A DNA stretch of 64,000 bases from Segatella baroniae B14 (GTDB lineage: Bacteria; Bacteroidota; Bacteroidia; Bacteroidales; Bacteroidaceae): positions 486,001 to 550,000 of the forward strand of contig NZ_CP091800.1 of NCBI RefSeq assembly GCF_022024235.1. The letters are read 5' to 3'. Positions 32,496 to 42,191 of the stretch are shown here, in pieces. Within the stretch, counting starts at the first letter, position 1. Each line of letters starts with the position of its first letter. The position numbers were made by a program, and so were the translations under genes. The notes beneath the pieces are model-generated. The model was not told the DNA's origin. It did not search any database and worked only from the letters and a program-made list of their open reading frames with translations.

Positions 32496-35400
32496 TCATT
32501 CCACTTTCGAATATTCTTTAGGAGATACTCCAAATTCCTTTTTGAAGCATTTAGAGAAATATTTTGGTGTATTGAATCCTACCATGAGCGCCAAGTCAAC
32601 AACATGAATTCGTGGTTGTTGAGTTAGTATTTCTGACGCTTTCAGCATACGTATATGTGTGATATATTCCACAATGCTTTTTCCGGTGAGGGCTTTAATT
32701 CGATTGTATAGGGTACTGGAACTGATGTTAAGATCCTCTGCTAATTGTTCTCTACCATATTCTGCATCTTCGATATGGTCATGAATAAGTCGATTAACAT
32801 GGTTGATGAAGATTTGATCGGGATTACTAATATGCTTATTGGTATGTAGGTTGAGTTTGAAGTCCTCTGTTTCTTGAATGAGTCGTTGTATATTTTTACG
32901 ATTATCCAGCAGATTAGCTATTCTCATTTTCAGTTCCTCCATGCTGAATGGTTTGTTCATGAAATCATCAGCGCCAGCTTCCAATCCCTTATTTTTATCT
33001 TCTGTGGTGGTTTTTGCTGTCAATAAGACAACCGGTATGAGTTGATAATCATGATTTGTTTTGATTAGTCTTGTTAGTTCCAGACCGTCCATGATAGGCA
33101 TCATGATGTCTGAAATGACCAAGTCAAGACTCTCTTTTTGTATGATATTCCATGCCTGACTGCCATTTTTGGCTGTTATGATGTGATATAGGTTGCCGAG
33201 TATTTTTTGCATGAGTTGCAATAATTCCAGATTATCCTCGACTATCAGGATAGTATAATTTGTCTTTCTTTTAGGTTTGGGTGGTATGACGATTGCCATT
33301 TTTTCAGTTTGTTTTTTTTCGTCTCCGTTATGGTTGATGCATCCTTCTTTTTTAGCGACGATACCGGTTTGATCGATTTCATCTGCAGTATAATCACTTT
33401 TACGGATGGGGAGTGTTACTCGAAATGTGGTACCTACGTTTTGCTTACTTTCATAGGTAATCGTGCCATGATGCAGTCTTACCAGTTGGTTCGTGATGGC
33501 TAATCCGAGACCTGTTCCCTCAGTTTTTACTTTGCGATAATCACCATCGAGAAATCTGCTATATAGATTTTTTTGTTTGTTTTTTGCTATTCCTATACCT
33601 TGATCTTCTACTTCCAGTATAATGTTAGCAGCATGTAACTTGAGTCTTACTTTTACTTCTCCTCCAGGTCGATTGTATTTGAAGGCATTTGAAAGCAGAT
33701 TATATATAATTTTATCTAGTTTGTCAGGGTCAAACCAGGCGAGTGTGTAGCTATTGGGTATTTGTGTTTTTAATATATTATTTCTGTGTACTCCCATCGG
33801 ACCGATGTTTTCGCATTCTTGGCGAACGAAGGCTGCAATATCCCCTTTACTTACCTGAAGCTTTAGTTTACCAGCTTGACTTTTTCTCATTTCTAGTATC
33901 TGTCTGAATAGTCTACTTAATCGTTTTACATTATTCTGAATAATAGCATAGTCGTCATCTAGTTGTGGCACTCTGTCTTTCATTTGGTCTATTGCCGCAG
34001 AGATTACAGTTAGAGGGGTTAGCAGTTCGTGGGTAATGTTGGTAAGAAAGGCATTCATGTTAGCTTTATTACGATCCTGAATACGTCTTTGATACATTTT
34101 TTGTATGATATATATGATTCCTAATAGAAGGAGCAGATATATAGCTTTTGCACCTGTCGAAGCATACCATGCCGGTAATACGTTCACTTTCAGTTCATAG
34201 CCCATATCATGCCATATACCCGTATTATCCATAGCTCTTACATGTAGTTTGTAGTTACCTGAAGGTAGGTTTTGGAATATTGCTCGGTGTTTGTTGTTGG
34301 TCAGATATTGCCAGTGTTCATCATATCCTTCCAGTTTGTAGGCATATTTATTGTGCTCTACGTCGGTATAGTTGAGCAAAGAGAAGTTGAAACTTATTTT
34401 TCTGATCGTTGAAGGGATAGTTATTTCTCGACAGTATTGTGCTGTTAGAGTTGTTATTTCTTCTCGTTTAGTCGAGTCTAACTCTTCGAGCGATGCGTCA
34501 TCTATCAATATATCTGATAGGATAAGATGAGCTTGTTGCTCTGGGGTTCGATCTATTTTTTCTGGAGTAAGTGAGAGTATCGTGTTATGCTGCCCCCAAA
34601 ATAGTTCATCTTGATATTTGTAGGTGCTGCCGGCAGGAAAAAAAGTCTCGCCTATACCATCTGCTTCTGTATACGTCGTTACGATAGGAGAGGCGTTATG
34701 GCTGAAATCCAGTTTTACCAGACCGTAGTTGGTCGTTAGCCAAATATGATGTTTGTTGTCTTCGTTAATGGCATATATACATTCTCCATCGATGTGATAT
34801 TTACGATTGAGTGATATAAACCGATCTTGTTCTGCCTGATAGAGAAAGAGTCCACTACTTGCTGATATGGCCCATAACCTGTGGTAACTATCTTCAAAAC
34901 AGGCCGTTGCGTCGTTAATGGCGAAATTCCCATTTTGTTGGCAGTATTGATGAAATTGCAGTTGATTACCTTTCTGTTTGTTTTTTCTGATGCGTATAAT
35001 ACCTTCATTGTCTGTAGATACCCACATGTCGCCATGATGGTCTTCTGTGATGTTTCTTACATCTACGAAACTGAAATCTTTTCCTTTTTCCTGAATTTTC
35101 AGAATGGTACCTTTGCCGTTTGGATAAACGATGCTTAATGCAGAGCGCTGGCCTATCCACATCGTGTGATCGCGACTTTGGTATAGTGTATTCACAAAGT
35201 TGTCAGCAATATATGGGGTAGTGGGAGCACTCAACACTCGAGCAGGTTTGTTGTCATATCTGATAATTACACCAAAACTGCCGTTGGCCAACCAAATTTC
35301 GCCATTATCTCGTTTGATAATAGATGATATTTTAGTACTTAACACGTTTTGAGGTACATTTTCTAAACCTGTTATATCTTGATTATATAGAGTGGTATTG

Positions 35401-36563
35401 GTTTGCCGATTATATAATGCCAAACCGTAAGGATTTAGTCCTAGCCACATGGTGTTACCGTCGGCTGTGTAGATACAGTTGATAGCATTGATTAAAAAAG
35501 GAGCTCGATTGAGATCGATTTGTGCACGACTGAATGGAGTGGGATTCGTGTTTACCGGTATGATGCCATAATTCATGGTGCCCACCCATATATTATGGTT
35601 TTGATCGGTGAGCAGGCAGTAGCAGAAATCCAGTCGGGTATGACCGAGCGAAGTATATTTTTGCCATTTTTCCTGAGGTTTATTCATATCAAGCAGTGCG
35701 ATGCCCTCTCGGCTACAAGCCCATATCATATTTTGTTTTGTATCCTCTAGTATATGATAATAAGTATCAAAATCATGAGTCTTATAGGGATAGCTTATGA
35801 TATCAGGTTGTTGTATTCGTTCTGGGTGATTTAGTCTTTGCATACCTTCTCCCCAACTGCCCACCCATAATCGCTTTTTGTGGTCGAAGACTAGGGAATA
35901 GACCGAATTTTTGTTATTGATAGGTGGATAGGCATAGAAAATATTTGAATTTGGTTTCATGCGATACAGGCCATTGCTCCAGGTTCCCAAATAGAGTACA
36001 CCATTGTTGTCTTCTGTAAATGTCTTCACGCTACCTATAAATTGGCGTATTTTTTTACCTGATGGCGTAATGACCCAGGAATTTTGTGTTGTGTAATTAT
36101 GAAAACTGTCATTTTGGGCATCGTAATAAGTTACACCATTATCTGTACCTATCCACAAGCGTCCCTTGCGGTCTATATATAAGGTATAAATCACACGCTG
36201 ATTTTCTTTCGGTAAGAAATAGGTTTTAAATTTTCCTGTTTTTTTATCCATTCTCACTAGACCACCACGAGTACCTATCCACAGATGATCATTATGGTCT
36301 TCTTCTATACACAGTATATTATTATTAGGTAGAATTTTGGGTGTAAAGGCATTACTGACATATGATTTTACGGTATAACCATCATACGATTTCAGACCAA
36401 CATTAGTACCCATCCACATCATACCTTGTTGATCCATAAAGAGGCAGTGAAGTTCTTCTGAGGGCATTGTTCTCAGTATGGGCATTAGACGGTAAGGAAA
36501 AGATTCTGCCATAACAATCATGGTAATAAACAATAGCAGAATGATGGATATGTATTTTTTCAT
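32496..36563 (-). CDS. Hybrid two-component system regulator of the polysaccharide locus
   Basis: A 1355-residue sensor-regulator in one chain. After a signal peptide (about 1-19) come 12 or so beta-propeller repeats of the Reg_prop type (MDQQGMMWMGTNVGLKSYDG, and many W-x-G-T/W-V-G-T copies), then a Y_Y_Y domain (about 755-815) and one membrane helix (about 825-845). The cytoplasmic part has a HisKA box (FLTNITHELLTPLTVI), a HATPase domain (DQGIGIAKN and GTGLGLAI), a receiver domain (ILIVEDN, phospho-Asp in ISDIMMPIMDG, Lys in MNKPF) and an AraC-type HTH (ALMVGFNTPKYFSKCFKKEF). It should bind a released oligosaccharide in the periplasm and switch on the divergent SusC operon. Confidence 0.95.
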   Translation of the reverse strand: MKKYISIILLLFITMIVMAESFPYRLMPILRTMPSEELHCLFMDQQGMMWMGTNVGLKSYDGYTVKSYVSNAFTPKILPNNNILCIEEDHNDHLWIGTRGGLVRMDKKTGKFKTYFLPKENQRVIYTLYIDRKGRLWIGTDNGVTYYDAQNDSFHNYTTQNSWVITPSGKKIRQFIGSVKTFTEDNNGVLYLGTWSNGLYRMKPNSNIFYAYPPINNKNSVYSLVFDHKKRLWVGSWGEGMQRLNHPERIQQPDIISYPYKTHDFDTYYHILEDTKQNMIWACSREGIALLDMNKPQEKWQKYTSLGHTRLDFCYCLLTDQNHNIWVGTMNYGIIPVNTNPTPFSRAQIDLNRAPFLINAINCIYTADGNTMWLGLNPYGLALYNRQTNTTLYNQDITGLENVPQNVLSTKISSIIKRDNGEIWLANGSFGVIIRYDNKPARVLSAPTTPYIADNFVNTLYQSRDHTMWIGQRSALSIVYPNGKGTILKIQEKGKDFSFVDVRNITEDHHGDMWVSTDNEGIIRIRKNKQKGNQLQFHQYCQQNGNFAINDATACFEDSYHRLWAISASSGLFLYQAEQDRFISLNRKYHIDGECIYAINEDNKHHIWLTTNYGLVKLDFSHNASPIVTTYTEADGIGETFFPAGSTYKYQDELFWGQHNTILSLTPEKIDRTPEQQAHLILSDILIDDASLEELDSTKREEITTLTAQYCREITIPSTIRKISFNFSLLNYTDVEHNKYAYKLEGYDEHWQYLTNNKHRAIFQNLPSGNYKLHVRAMDNTGIWHDMGYELKVNVLPAWYASTGAKAIYLLLLLGIIYIIQKMYQRRIQDRNKANMNAFLTNITHELLTPLTVISAAIDQMKDRVPQLDDDYAIIQNNVKRLSRLFRQILEMRKSQAGKLKLQVSKGDIAAFVRQECENIGPMGVHRNNILKTQIPNSYTLAWFDPDKLDKIIYNLLSNAFKYNRPGGEVKVRLKLHAANIILEVEDQGIGIAKNKQKNLYSRFLDGDYRKVKTEGTGLGLAITNQLVRLHHGTITYESKQNVGTTFRVTLPIRKSDYTADEIDQTGIVAKKEGCINHNGDEKKQTEKMAIVIPPKPKRKTNYTILIVEDNLELLQLMQKILGNLYHIITAKNGSQAWNIIQKESLDLVISDIMMPIMDGLELTRLIKTNHDYQLIPVVLLTAKTTTEDKNKGLEAGADDFMNKPFSMEELKMRIANLLDNRKNIQRLIQETEDFKLNLHTNKHISNPDQIFINHVNRLIHDHIEDAEYGREQLAEDLNISSSTLYNRIKALTGKSIVEYITHIRMLKASEILTQQPRIHVVDLALMVGFNTPKYFSKCFKKEFGVSPKEYSKVE

Positions 36564-36591
36564 GTATTGAGTAAAAATGAAGTTTTGAGTG

Positions 36592-36625
36592 CAAATTTAG
36601 ATTAAATTTTTAAGAAATTATCAAA
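36592..36625 (-). promoter_or_regulatory. Promoter of the hybrid regulator gene
   Basis: Minus-strand TTTG (36625-36622), 22 bases, TAAATTTG (36599-36592), 28 bases before the ATG at 36563. The -33 end touches the paired operator repeat, so autoregulation is possible. Confidence 0.5.
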
Positions 36626-36627
36626 AT

Positions 36628-36666
36628 ATTCACGAATTGTTCCCTATAATTCACGAATTGTTCCCT
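36628..36666 (+). promoter_or_regulatory. Tandem 18-bp direct repeat, likely regulator binding site
   Basis: ATTCACGAATTGTTCCCT occurs twice without mismatch (36628-36645 and 36649-36666), 21 bases apart, i.e. two helical turns. It sits between the divergent regulator and SusC genes, 72 bases before the SusC start. AraC-type HTH outputs of hybrid regulators bind such paired direct repeats. Only a weak -7 (TTTTTG near 36689) follows, as expected of an activator-dependent promoter. Confidence 0.65.
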
Positions 36667-36737
36667 CTTTTTTAAGAAAATAAGACCATTTTTGCGATAC
36701 AAACCTAATTTATACAATAATCTAAATATCTATTGTT

Positions 36738-39700
36738 ATGAGAAGTAGTAACCAATATTTCCACACAAGAAAGTTTGTCTTTCTGATGGCGATGATTGCA
36801 GGACTTCCTTCACTGCCACTTACGACTAAGGCAGCTGAAACGGTTCAGTTGACGAATCAGGCCGAAAAAATATCCGGCCAAGTGTTAGACCAAAATGGAG
36901 ATCCTGTTATCGGTGCGACTATTAAAGTTAAAGGAACCACTACTGGTACAGTGACTGATTTAGATGGTAACTTTACCATTAATGCTCATTCGGGTAGTAC
37001 GCTCGAAGTTTCTTACATTGGTTATAAGACGATGCAGGTTAAAGCTGCTAATCATGCGGTTATTAAAATGCAAGAAGATAGTAAAAATCTGAATGAGGTG
37101 GTCGTTGTCGGTTATGGTACGATGCGTAAAAAGGATCTCACCGGTTCTGTTGTTCAGATTGATCCTAATAAGATAGCCGATCAAAATCCGGGAAGTGTAC
37201 AGGATATTCTTCGTGGCACTCCAGGTCTTCAGATAGGTTTCGATTCTTCTGCTAAGGGTGCAGGGGCTTCTATCCAGTTACGTGGTCAGAATTCTCTTTA
37301 TACAGATGGCTCTCACAACTCACCATTGATTATTCTCGATGGTATGCAGTTTAATGGTGAACTTTCTGAAATTAATCCTGATGACATTGCTCAGATTGAT
37401 GTTTTAAAAGATGCTTCTTCAGCAGCTATTTATGGTGCTAAAGCTGCTAGTGGTGTATTGATTATTACGACAAAGAAGGGTAAAGTAGGTAAACCGGTTA
37501 TTAATGTCAGCATGAATCTTGCTGCAAATACCAAGGCTCATTACCGTAAGGTATTTAGTGCTAGCGATTATATGAGATATCGTGAGGACTGGTTTAAAGC
37601 TCAGACGTATGGTTATGACGAAAATGGCAACTGGGGGTATTATGGTAAGGATAGTGGTGTACCTGCTGGTTATTATGATAATGTAAATAATATCAGTCAG
37701 TATGGTCTGACAGAGGAACAATGGGCTACTATGGGTGCTAAGACTCTGCAGAGTGGTGAATCTATCCAGTCGCTTTATGCTCGCAGAATGGGTCTTGACG
37801 CTGATGCCGCTCTTGTTATGCAAAATTATCTTGCTGGTAAGAGTTATAATTGGGAGGATGCAACATTCCGTACAGGTTTTAATCAAGACTATGATGCTAG
37901 CGTTTCTGGCGCTTCCGATCGGGTAAATTATTATCTCAGTTTCGGATATCTGAAGAATCAGGGTGCTATTCAAGGTGATAACTATAGTGCTTATCGTGCC
38001 AATATGAAGATCTCTGCAGATATTACGAATTGGTTGCAGATTGGTGCAAATGTTAATTTCCAGGATCGTACGGATACTTCTTCACCAGTTCCGCTGGGTA
38101 CTAATTATTGGGATAATAACCAGTTGAGAGAGTCTCCTTATGCTCAGCGTTATAATGAGGATGGTACAGAGAATCAGTATCCTCGTAGTGGTAATCCTAC
38201 CAATGGAGGTTACAATTATCATTTTGATCAACAGTTTATCAAGCTTAATAAGGGTTATACGACATTAAATACCATTTTCAATGCAAAGGTAACTCTGCCG
38301 TTCGGGTTCACATACCAATTTAATATTGCTCCACGCCTGCAGTGGTTCTATGACCGCTATCACATGTCTGCAGAGCTGCCAAACAGTGATCCTGCAACAC
38401 GAGGAGTAAACCGTAATTCATCTAAGACATACGATTATAGCCTCAATAATACTTTGACATGGGATAGAGTATTCAATAAAGATCATCATGTTACGGTGAC
38501 TTTGGTACAAGAGGCTGAGGAAAATAAGTACTGGAGCGATAATATTTCAGCTCGTAATATTACTCCTACTGATGTCTTGGGATATCATTATATCTCTGGT
38601 GCCAACAAGGCACAAAGTAGTTTTTCTACGAATGATACCCATTCTACTGCAGCGGCTTATTTAGGGCGATTGTTCTATGGTTATAAAGATCGGTATATGT
38701 TTACGGGTACTGTCCGTCGAGACGGTTATTCGGCTTTCGGTCAGAACAATCCATGGGCTACATTCTGGTCGATGGGTGGTAGCTGGGTCTTCTCTGAAGA
38801 AGATTTTGTCAAGAAGAGTATGCCATGGTTAGATTATGGTAAGCTGAGAGTATCTTATGGTACTAATGGTAACCGTTCTCTCTCTAATACTTATCTGGCA
38901 CTTTCAGACTTGGCTAATGGTGGTCTTTATGCTTATTATAAATATGGATCTACTTCGCAAGAAGTTATTAATGCTTTGAGTATTAATCGTCTGGGTAATC
39001 CTAACTTGGAGTGGGAAAAGACTTCTTCATGGAATATTGGACTCGACTTTTCTGTGCTCGATCAGCGACTTACGGGTAGTATCGATTGGTACACGAAACG
39101 TACTCATGATATGATTATGCGTCAGCGTCTGCCTAACTTCACCGGTTTTAGCAGTATTACTACTAACTTGGGTGAGGTTACCAATAGTGGTATTGAACTC
39201 ACCCTCAATTCTCGTAATATTGATACTGAGAATTTTAAATGGAATACCTCGGTAGGCTTCTCTTACAATAAAAACAAGATTAAGCATCTGTATTACGAGT
39301 ATGACGAAGAGGGTAAGGAAATAGATGATACCAGCAATGGTTGGTTTATCGGTAAGCCTATTGGAGAAATTTGGTATTGGAAAACTGATGGTATCTGGCA
39401 AGTTAATGAAGCGGAAGAGGCAGCCAAGGTAAATCAGAAGCCTGGAGACCCAAAGGTCGTTAATAGCTATACTGAAGACGATAAAATCAATGCTGATGGC
39501 ACCCGTACACCGGTTTATAATGATAACGACCGTGAATATCTAGGTACCACCCAACCTCCTGTATACTGGAATATGCGCAATGATTTCACCTTCTTCAAAG
39601 ACTTTACCTTCTCTTTCTCTATGTATTCTTATATGGGGCATAAGAGTTTGTCTGGCGAATGGCTGAATAATGATAATTCCGGTTCTATGTTTACAAATAC

Positions 39701-40013
39701 TTGTAATGTATACGATAAGGAATACTGGACTCCTGACAATCCAACCAATGATTATGCTCGATTGAATGCCGTTGGCCCTTCTGGCGTAACTGGAATCCAG
39801 AAGCTATATAACCGGTCATTTGTACGTCTTGACAATATCACTTTTGGCTACACACTGCCTAAGGCATTGACCATGAAATGGGGTATACAGCGTGTACACG
39901 TAAGTGCTGGTATCAACAATGTCTTTACTATCAGCAGTTGGAAGTATGGTGATCCTGAAACAGGCGGATTTTCTAATCGTCAGTTCCAGTTCGGTCTTAA
40001 TGTAACATTATAA
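36738..40013 (+). CDS. SusC-like TonB-dependent outer-membrane transporter
   Basis: A 1091-residue outer-membrane importer of oligosaccharides. After a long signal peptide (about 1-33) comes a carboxypeptidase-regulatory-like domain (ISGQVLDQNGDPVIGATIKV), then a TonB box (NEVVVVGYGTMRKKDLTGSV), a plug domain (PGSVQDILRGTPGLQI; IDVLKDASSAAIYGAKAASG) and a 22-stranded beta-barrel ending in an aromatic strand (RQFQFGLNVTL). Length and motif order are standard for SusC. The SusD gene starts 14 bases downstream. Expression is presumably switched by the divergent hybrid regulator through the repeat at 36628-36666. Confidence 0.96.
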   Translation: MRSSNQYFHTRKFVFLMAMIAGLPSLPLTTKAAETVQLTNQAEKISGQVLDQNGDPVIGATIKVKGTTTGTVTDLDGNFTINAHSGSTLEVSYIGYKTMQVKAANHAVIKMQEDSKNLNEVVVVGYGTMRKKDLTGSVVQIDPNKIADQNPGSVQDILRGTPGLQIGFDSSAKGAGASIQLRGQNSLYTDGSHNSPLIILDGMQFNGELSEINPDDIAQIDVLKDASSAAIYGAKAASGVLIITTKKGKVGKPVINVSMNLAANTKAHYRKVFSASDYMRYREDWFKAQTYGYDENGNWGYYGKDSGVPAGYYDNVNNISQYGLTEEQWATMGAKTLQSGESIQSLYARRMGLDADAALVMQNYLAGKSYNWEDATFRTGFNQDYDASVSGASDRVNYYLSFGYLKNQGAIQGDNYSAYRANMKISADITNWLQIGANVNFQDRTDTSSPVPLGTNYWDNNQLRESPYAQRYNEDGTENQYPRSGNPTNGGYNYHFDQQFIKLNKGYTTLNTIFNAKVTLPFGFTYQFNIAPRLQWFYDRYHMSAELPNSDPATRGVNRNSSKTYDYSLNNTLTWDRVFNKDHHVTVTLVQEAEENKYWSDNISARNITPTDVLGYHYISGANKAQSSFSTNDTHSTAAAYLGRLFYGYKDRYMFTGTVRRDGYSAFGQNNPWATFWSMGGSWVFSEEDFVKKSMPWLDYGKLRVSYGTNGNRSLSNTYLALSDLANGGLYAYYKYGSTSQEVINALSINRLGNPNLEWEKTSSWNIGLDFSVLDQRLTGSIDWYTKRTHDMIMRQRLPNFTGFSSITTNLGEVTNSGIELTLNSRNIDTENFKWNTSVGFSYNKNKIKHLYYEYDEEGKEIDDTSNGWFIGKPIGEIWYWKTDGIWQVNEAEEAAKVNQKPGDPKVVNSYTEDDKINADGTRTPVYNDNDREYLGTTQPPVYWNMRNDFTFFKDFTFSFSMYSYMGHKSLSGEWLNNDNSGSMFTNTCNVYDKEYWTPDNPTNDYARLNAVGPSGVTGIQKLYNRSFVRLDNITFGYTLPKALTMKWGIQRVHVSAGINNVFTISSWKYGDPETGGFSNRQFQFGLNVTL

Positions 40014-40027
40014 AAAGGAGCAAAAAC

Positions 40028-42043
40028 ATGAAAATCAATTCAAAAAATATATTCCGCACAAGTGCTGTGTTAGCCTTTGCAGGAACCATGGTGGGCTGTA
40101 CGAGTGACTTCCTAAAACAGGACCCATTGTCATTTTATGAACCAGGTACTACCTATACCACAGAAGCCGGACTTCAGTCAGCGTTGGCTCAATGCGACAA
40201 ACAGTTGAAAACATATCGTATCGATGGTAACTGGAATAATGTAGGTATCTTTACTAACTATCTCATGTCTGATGTTGGTATGTATGCCAAGACCGATATG
40301 GGTGGCGGTTTCCAAGATAACTTTGATGCCAAACTTACGCCAACCTCTGGTATGGCTTCTGGTGGTGATGCTAATTATATGCAGCGTTTTTGGGATCAGG
40401 GATATAGTATGGTGAAGTATGCCAACTCTATTTTGAGCTATGTAGATCAGGTAGATGGGCTTTCTAATGAACTGCGTGACGCTTATAAGGGACGTGCTTA
40501 TTTCCATCGTGCGTATGCTTATTATAATCTCTGTCTTCAGTTTGGTGATATCCCTTTGGTAACCAAGTTGATAGCTTCGCCTAAACGTAACTATCGTTCT
40601 ACCAGTAAGGAAGCTGTTTTTCAGATGTTAGTACACGATTTGGAATTTGCTGTTGCGCATGTTCCTTCTCAGAGTAAGATGAGCTATGTAGGTCAGGTGA
40701 ATCAAGAAGCTTGTATGCAGTTGCTTATCAAGTGCTATCTTGTTACAGGTGAATATGCTAAAGCCGAGCAGACTGCTACCGATCTGATTAATAATCATGG
40801 TTTAAAACTGATGACTGAGAGCTTTGGTACCTGGCAACCTTCTGGTAATGAGAATACCTGGAAGGTGGAACGCAATGTTGTATGGGATTTACATCGTACC
40901 CCTAATATTGCTGACCCAGCCAACAAGGAAACCATCATGATGATTGTCAATTCTAATGATGAAGACTTCACTACCTATAATGTGATGCGTGCTTGTTTTG
41001 CACACTGGAGTAATAGTGTTATCCGTGATCCTCATGGTATGGCTACTCCTGGTAATAACATCGCCCGCAACAATAGCAATTATAATGATACACTCGACTG
41101 GGTGCGTGCTGCTGGTCGTGGTATTGCCGTTAATCGTACCTCTTTCTATTATAATAAGACCATTTGGAGCTATGATGGCGAGACAGATTGGCAAGATCTT
41201 CGTCATAATCGTAAGGTTGGTAACTGGATGGAGATGGAAGATTTCAAATATAACAATCCGAAGTCTGAGTGCTATGGTCAGCATTATCAGCTTTATGCCG
41301 ATAAAGACTATGCTGATGGCAATGGTAAAGTGCTTGTACATAAGGGTGATTTGCTCTGTTCTGATACTATTCGTAGCTGGTATCCTACACCTTTATATCA
41401 GTTGTATATCTTAGATACTCCTAACGAGAATAATATGGGAGCTAATCAGTTCCAGGGTGCTTCTGGTAAGGGTGCCAATGGTGATATGTATCTTTTCCGT
41501 CTGGCAGAAACCTATCTGCTCCGTGCTGAGGCTCGTCTCTATCAGAAGAATCCTGCAGGGGCAGCAGAAGATGTTAATGCTATCCGTAAGCGTGCTAATG
41601 CTAAAAAGATGTATACTACTGTAAATATTGGTGATATCATGGCTGAACGTGCTCGTGAACTTTATCTCGAAGAGTTCCGTCAGGCTGAAATGGTTCGTGT
41701 ATCATGGTGTTTGGCTAAGAGTGGTATTGCTGATGAATGGGGTAACACTTACGATCTTAATACTTGGGATAAGCAGGAAGGTACTGATCTCTCGGGTGGT
41801 AGCTATTGGTATCGTCGTTGTACTACTTATAATGTGTTTAATCACGATTATGGTAAAGGTCAGCAGGGTAACCAAACTTTTGAATATAAGATTAACAAGC
41901 ATAATCTGTTCTGGCCTATTCCTAATTCTGCTATTACGGCGAATAACCAAGGTCAACTTCGACAGAATTATGGCTATGATGGTTACAGCGATGCTATCCC
42001 AATGTGGACTAATTGGGAAGATGCTGTGGCAGACGAGCAGTAG
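40028..42043 (+). CDS. SusD-like surface glycan-binding lipoprotein
   Basis: A 671-residue lipoprotein that caps the SusC barrel and binds the incoming glycan. The signal ends in a lipobox with Cys24 (GTMVGCTSD). The TPR-like RagB/SusD fold is evident: YKGRAYFHRAYAYYNLCLQF (the conserved R-A-x-x-Y-x-x-L stretch), then EACMQLLIKCYLVTGEYAKA, LAETYLLRAEARLYQKN and AERARELYLEEFRQAEMVR. The C-terminal LFWPIPNSAITAN ending is the usual SusD signature. At 671 residues it is longer than the family's typical 500-600. It is followed by a folded RNA element (42072-42124) and the GH43-GH105 gene. Confidence 0.95.
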   Translation: MKINSKNIFRTSAVLAFAGTMVGCTSDFLKQDPLSFYEPGTTYTTEAGLQSALAQCDKQLKTYRIDGNWNNVGIFTNYLMSDVGMYAKTDMGGGFQDNFDAKLTPTSGMASGGDANYMQRFWDQGYSMVKYANSILSYVDQVDGLSNELRDAYKGRAYFHRAYAYYNLCLQFGDIPLVTKLIASPKRNYRSTSKEAVFQMLVHDLEFAVAHVPSQSKMSYVGQVNQEACMQLLIKCYLVTGEYAKAEQTATDLINNHGLKLMTESFGTWQPSGNENTWKVERNVVWDLHRTPNIADPANKETIMMIVNSNDEDFTTYNVMRACFAHWSNSVIRDPHGMATPGNNIARNNSNYNDTLDWVRAAGRGIAVNRTSFYYNKTIWSYDGETDWQDLRHNRKVGNWMEMEDFKYNNPKSECYGQHYQLYADKDYADGNGKVLVHKGDLLCSDTIRSWYPTPLYQLYILDTPNENNMGANQFQGASGKGANGDMYLFRLAETYLLRAEARLYQKNPAGAAEDVNAIRKRANAKKMYTTVNIGDIMAERARELYLEEFRQAEMVRVSWCLAKSGIADEWGNTYDLNTWDKQEGTDLSGGSYWYRRCTTYNVFNHDYGKGQQGNQTFEYKINKHNLFWPIPNSAITANNQGQLRQNYGYDGYSDAIPMWTNWEDAVADEQ

Positions 42044-42071
42044 ATCTTTAGTTCATAACATATAGATATGT

Positions 42072-42124
42072 CCTCCGTCATGTGTCTTGGTCCCTGTGTT
42101 GGGGCATCGGGCATATTGCGGAGG
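42072..42124 (+). other. Intergenic RNA hairpin in the polysaccharide operon
   Basis: CCTCCG (42072-42077) pairs with CGGAGG (42119-42124). Inside, ATGTG pairs with CATAT, and CCC/GGG close a small loop. There is no T-run, so it is not a typical terminator. In this position it could stabilise or separate the susCD message from the enzyme message. Confidence 0.45.
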
Positions 42125-42191
42125 CTTATCGTGTCGATTCTAAATGCTTAAATAGTATATATGTTTATTATAAGAGATAAGAACCTAGACT

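Noticed and set aside
37419-37973. Long open frames on the strand opposite SusC, SusD and the fimbrillin genes.
   Set aside because: Shadows of real genes; Ile/Thr/Arg-rich with no signal, motif, promoter or start context.
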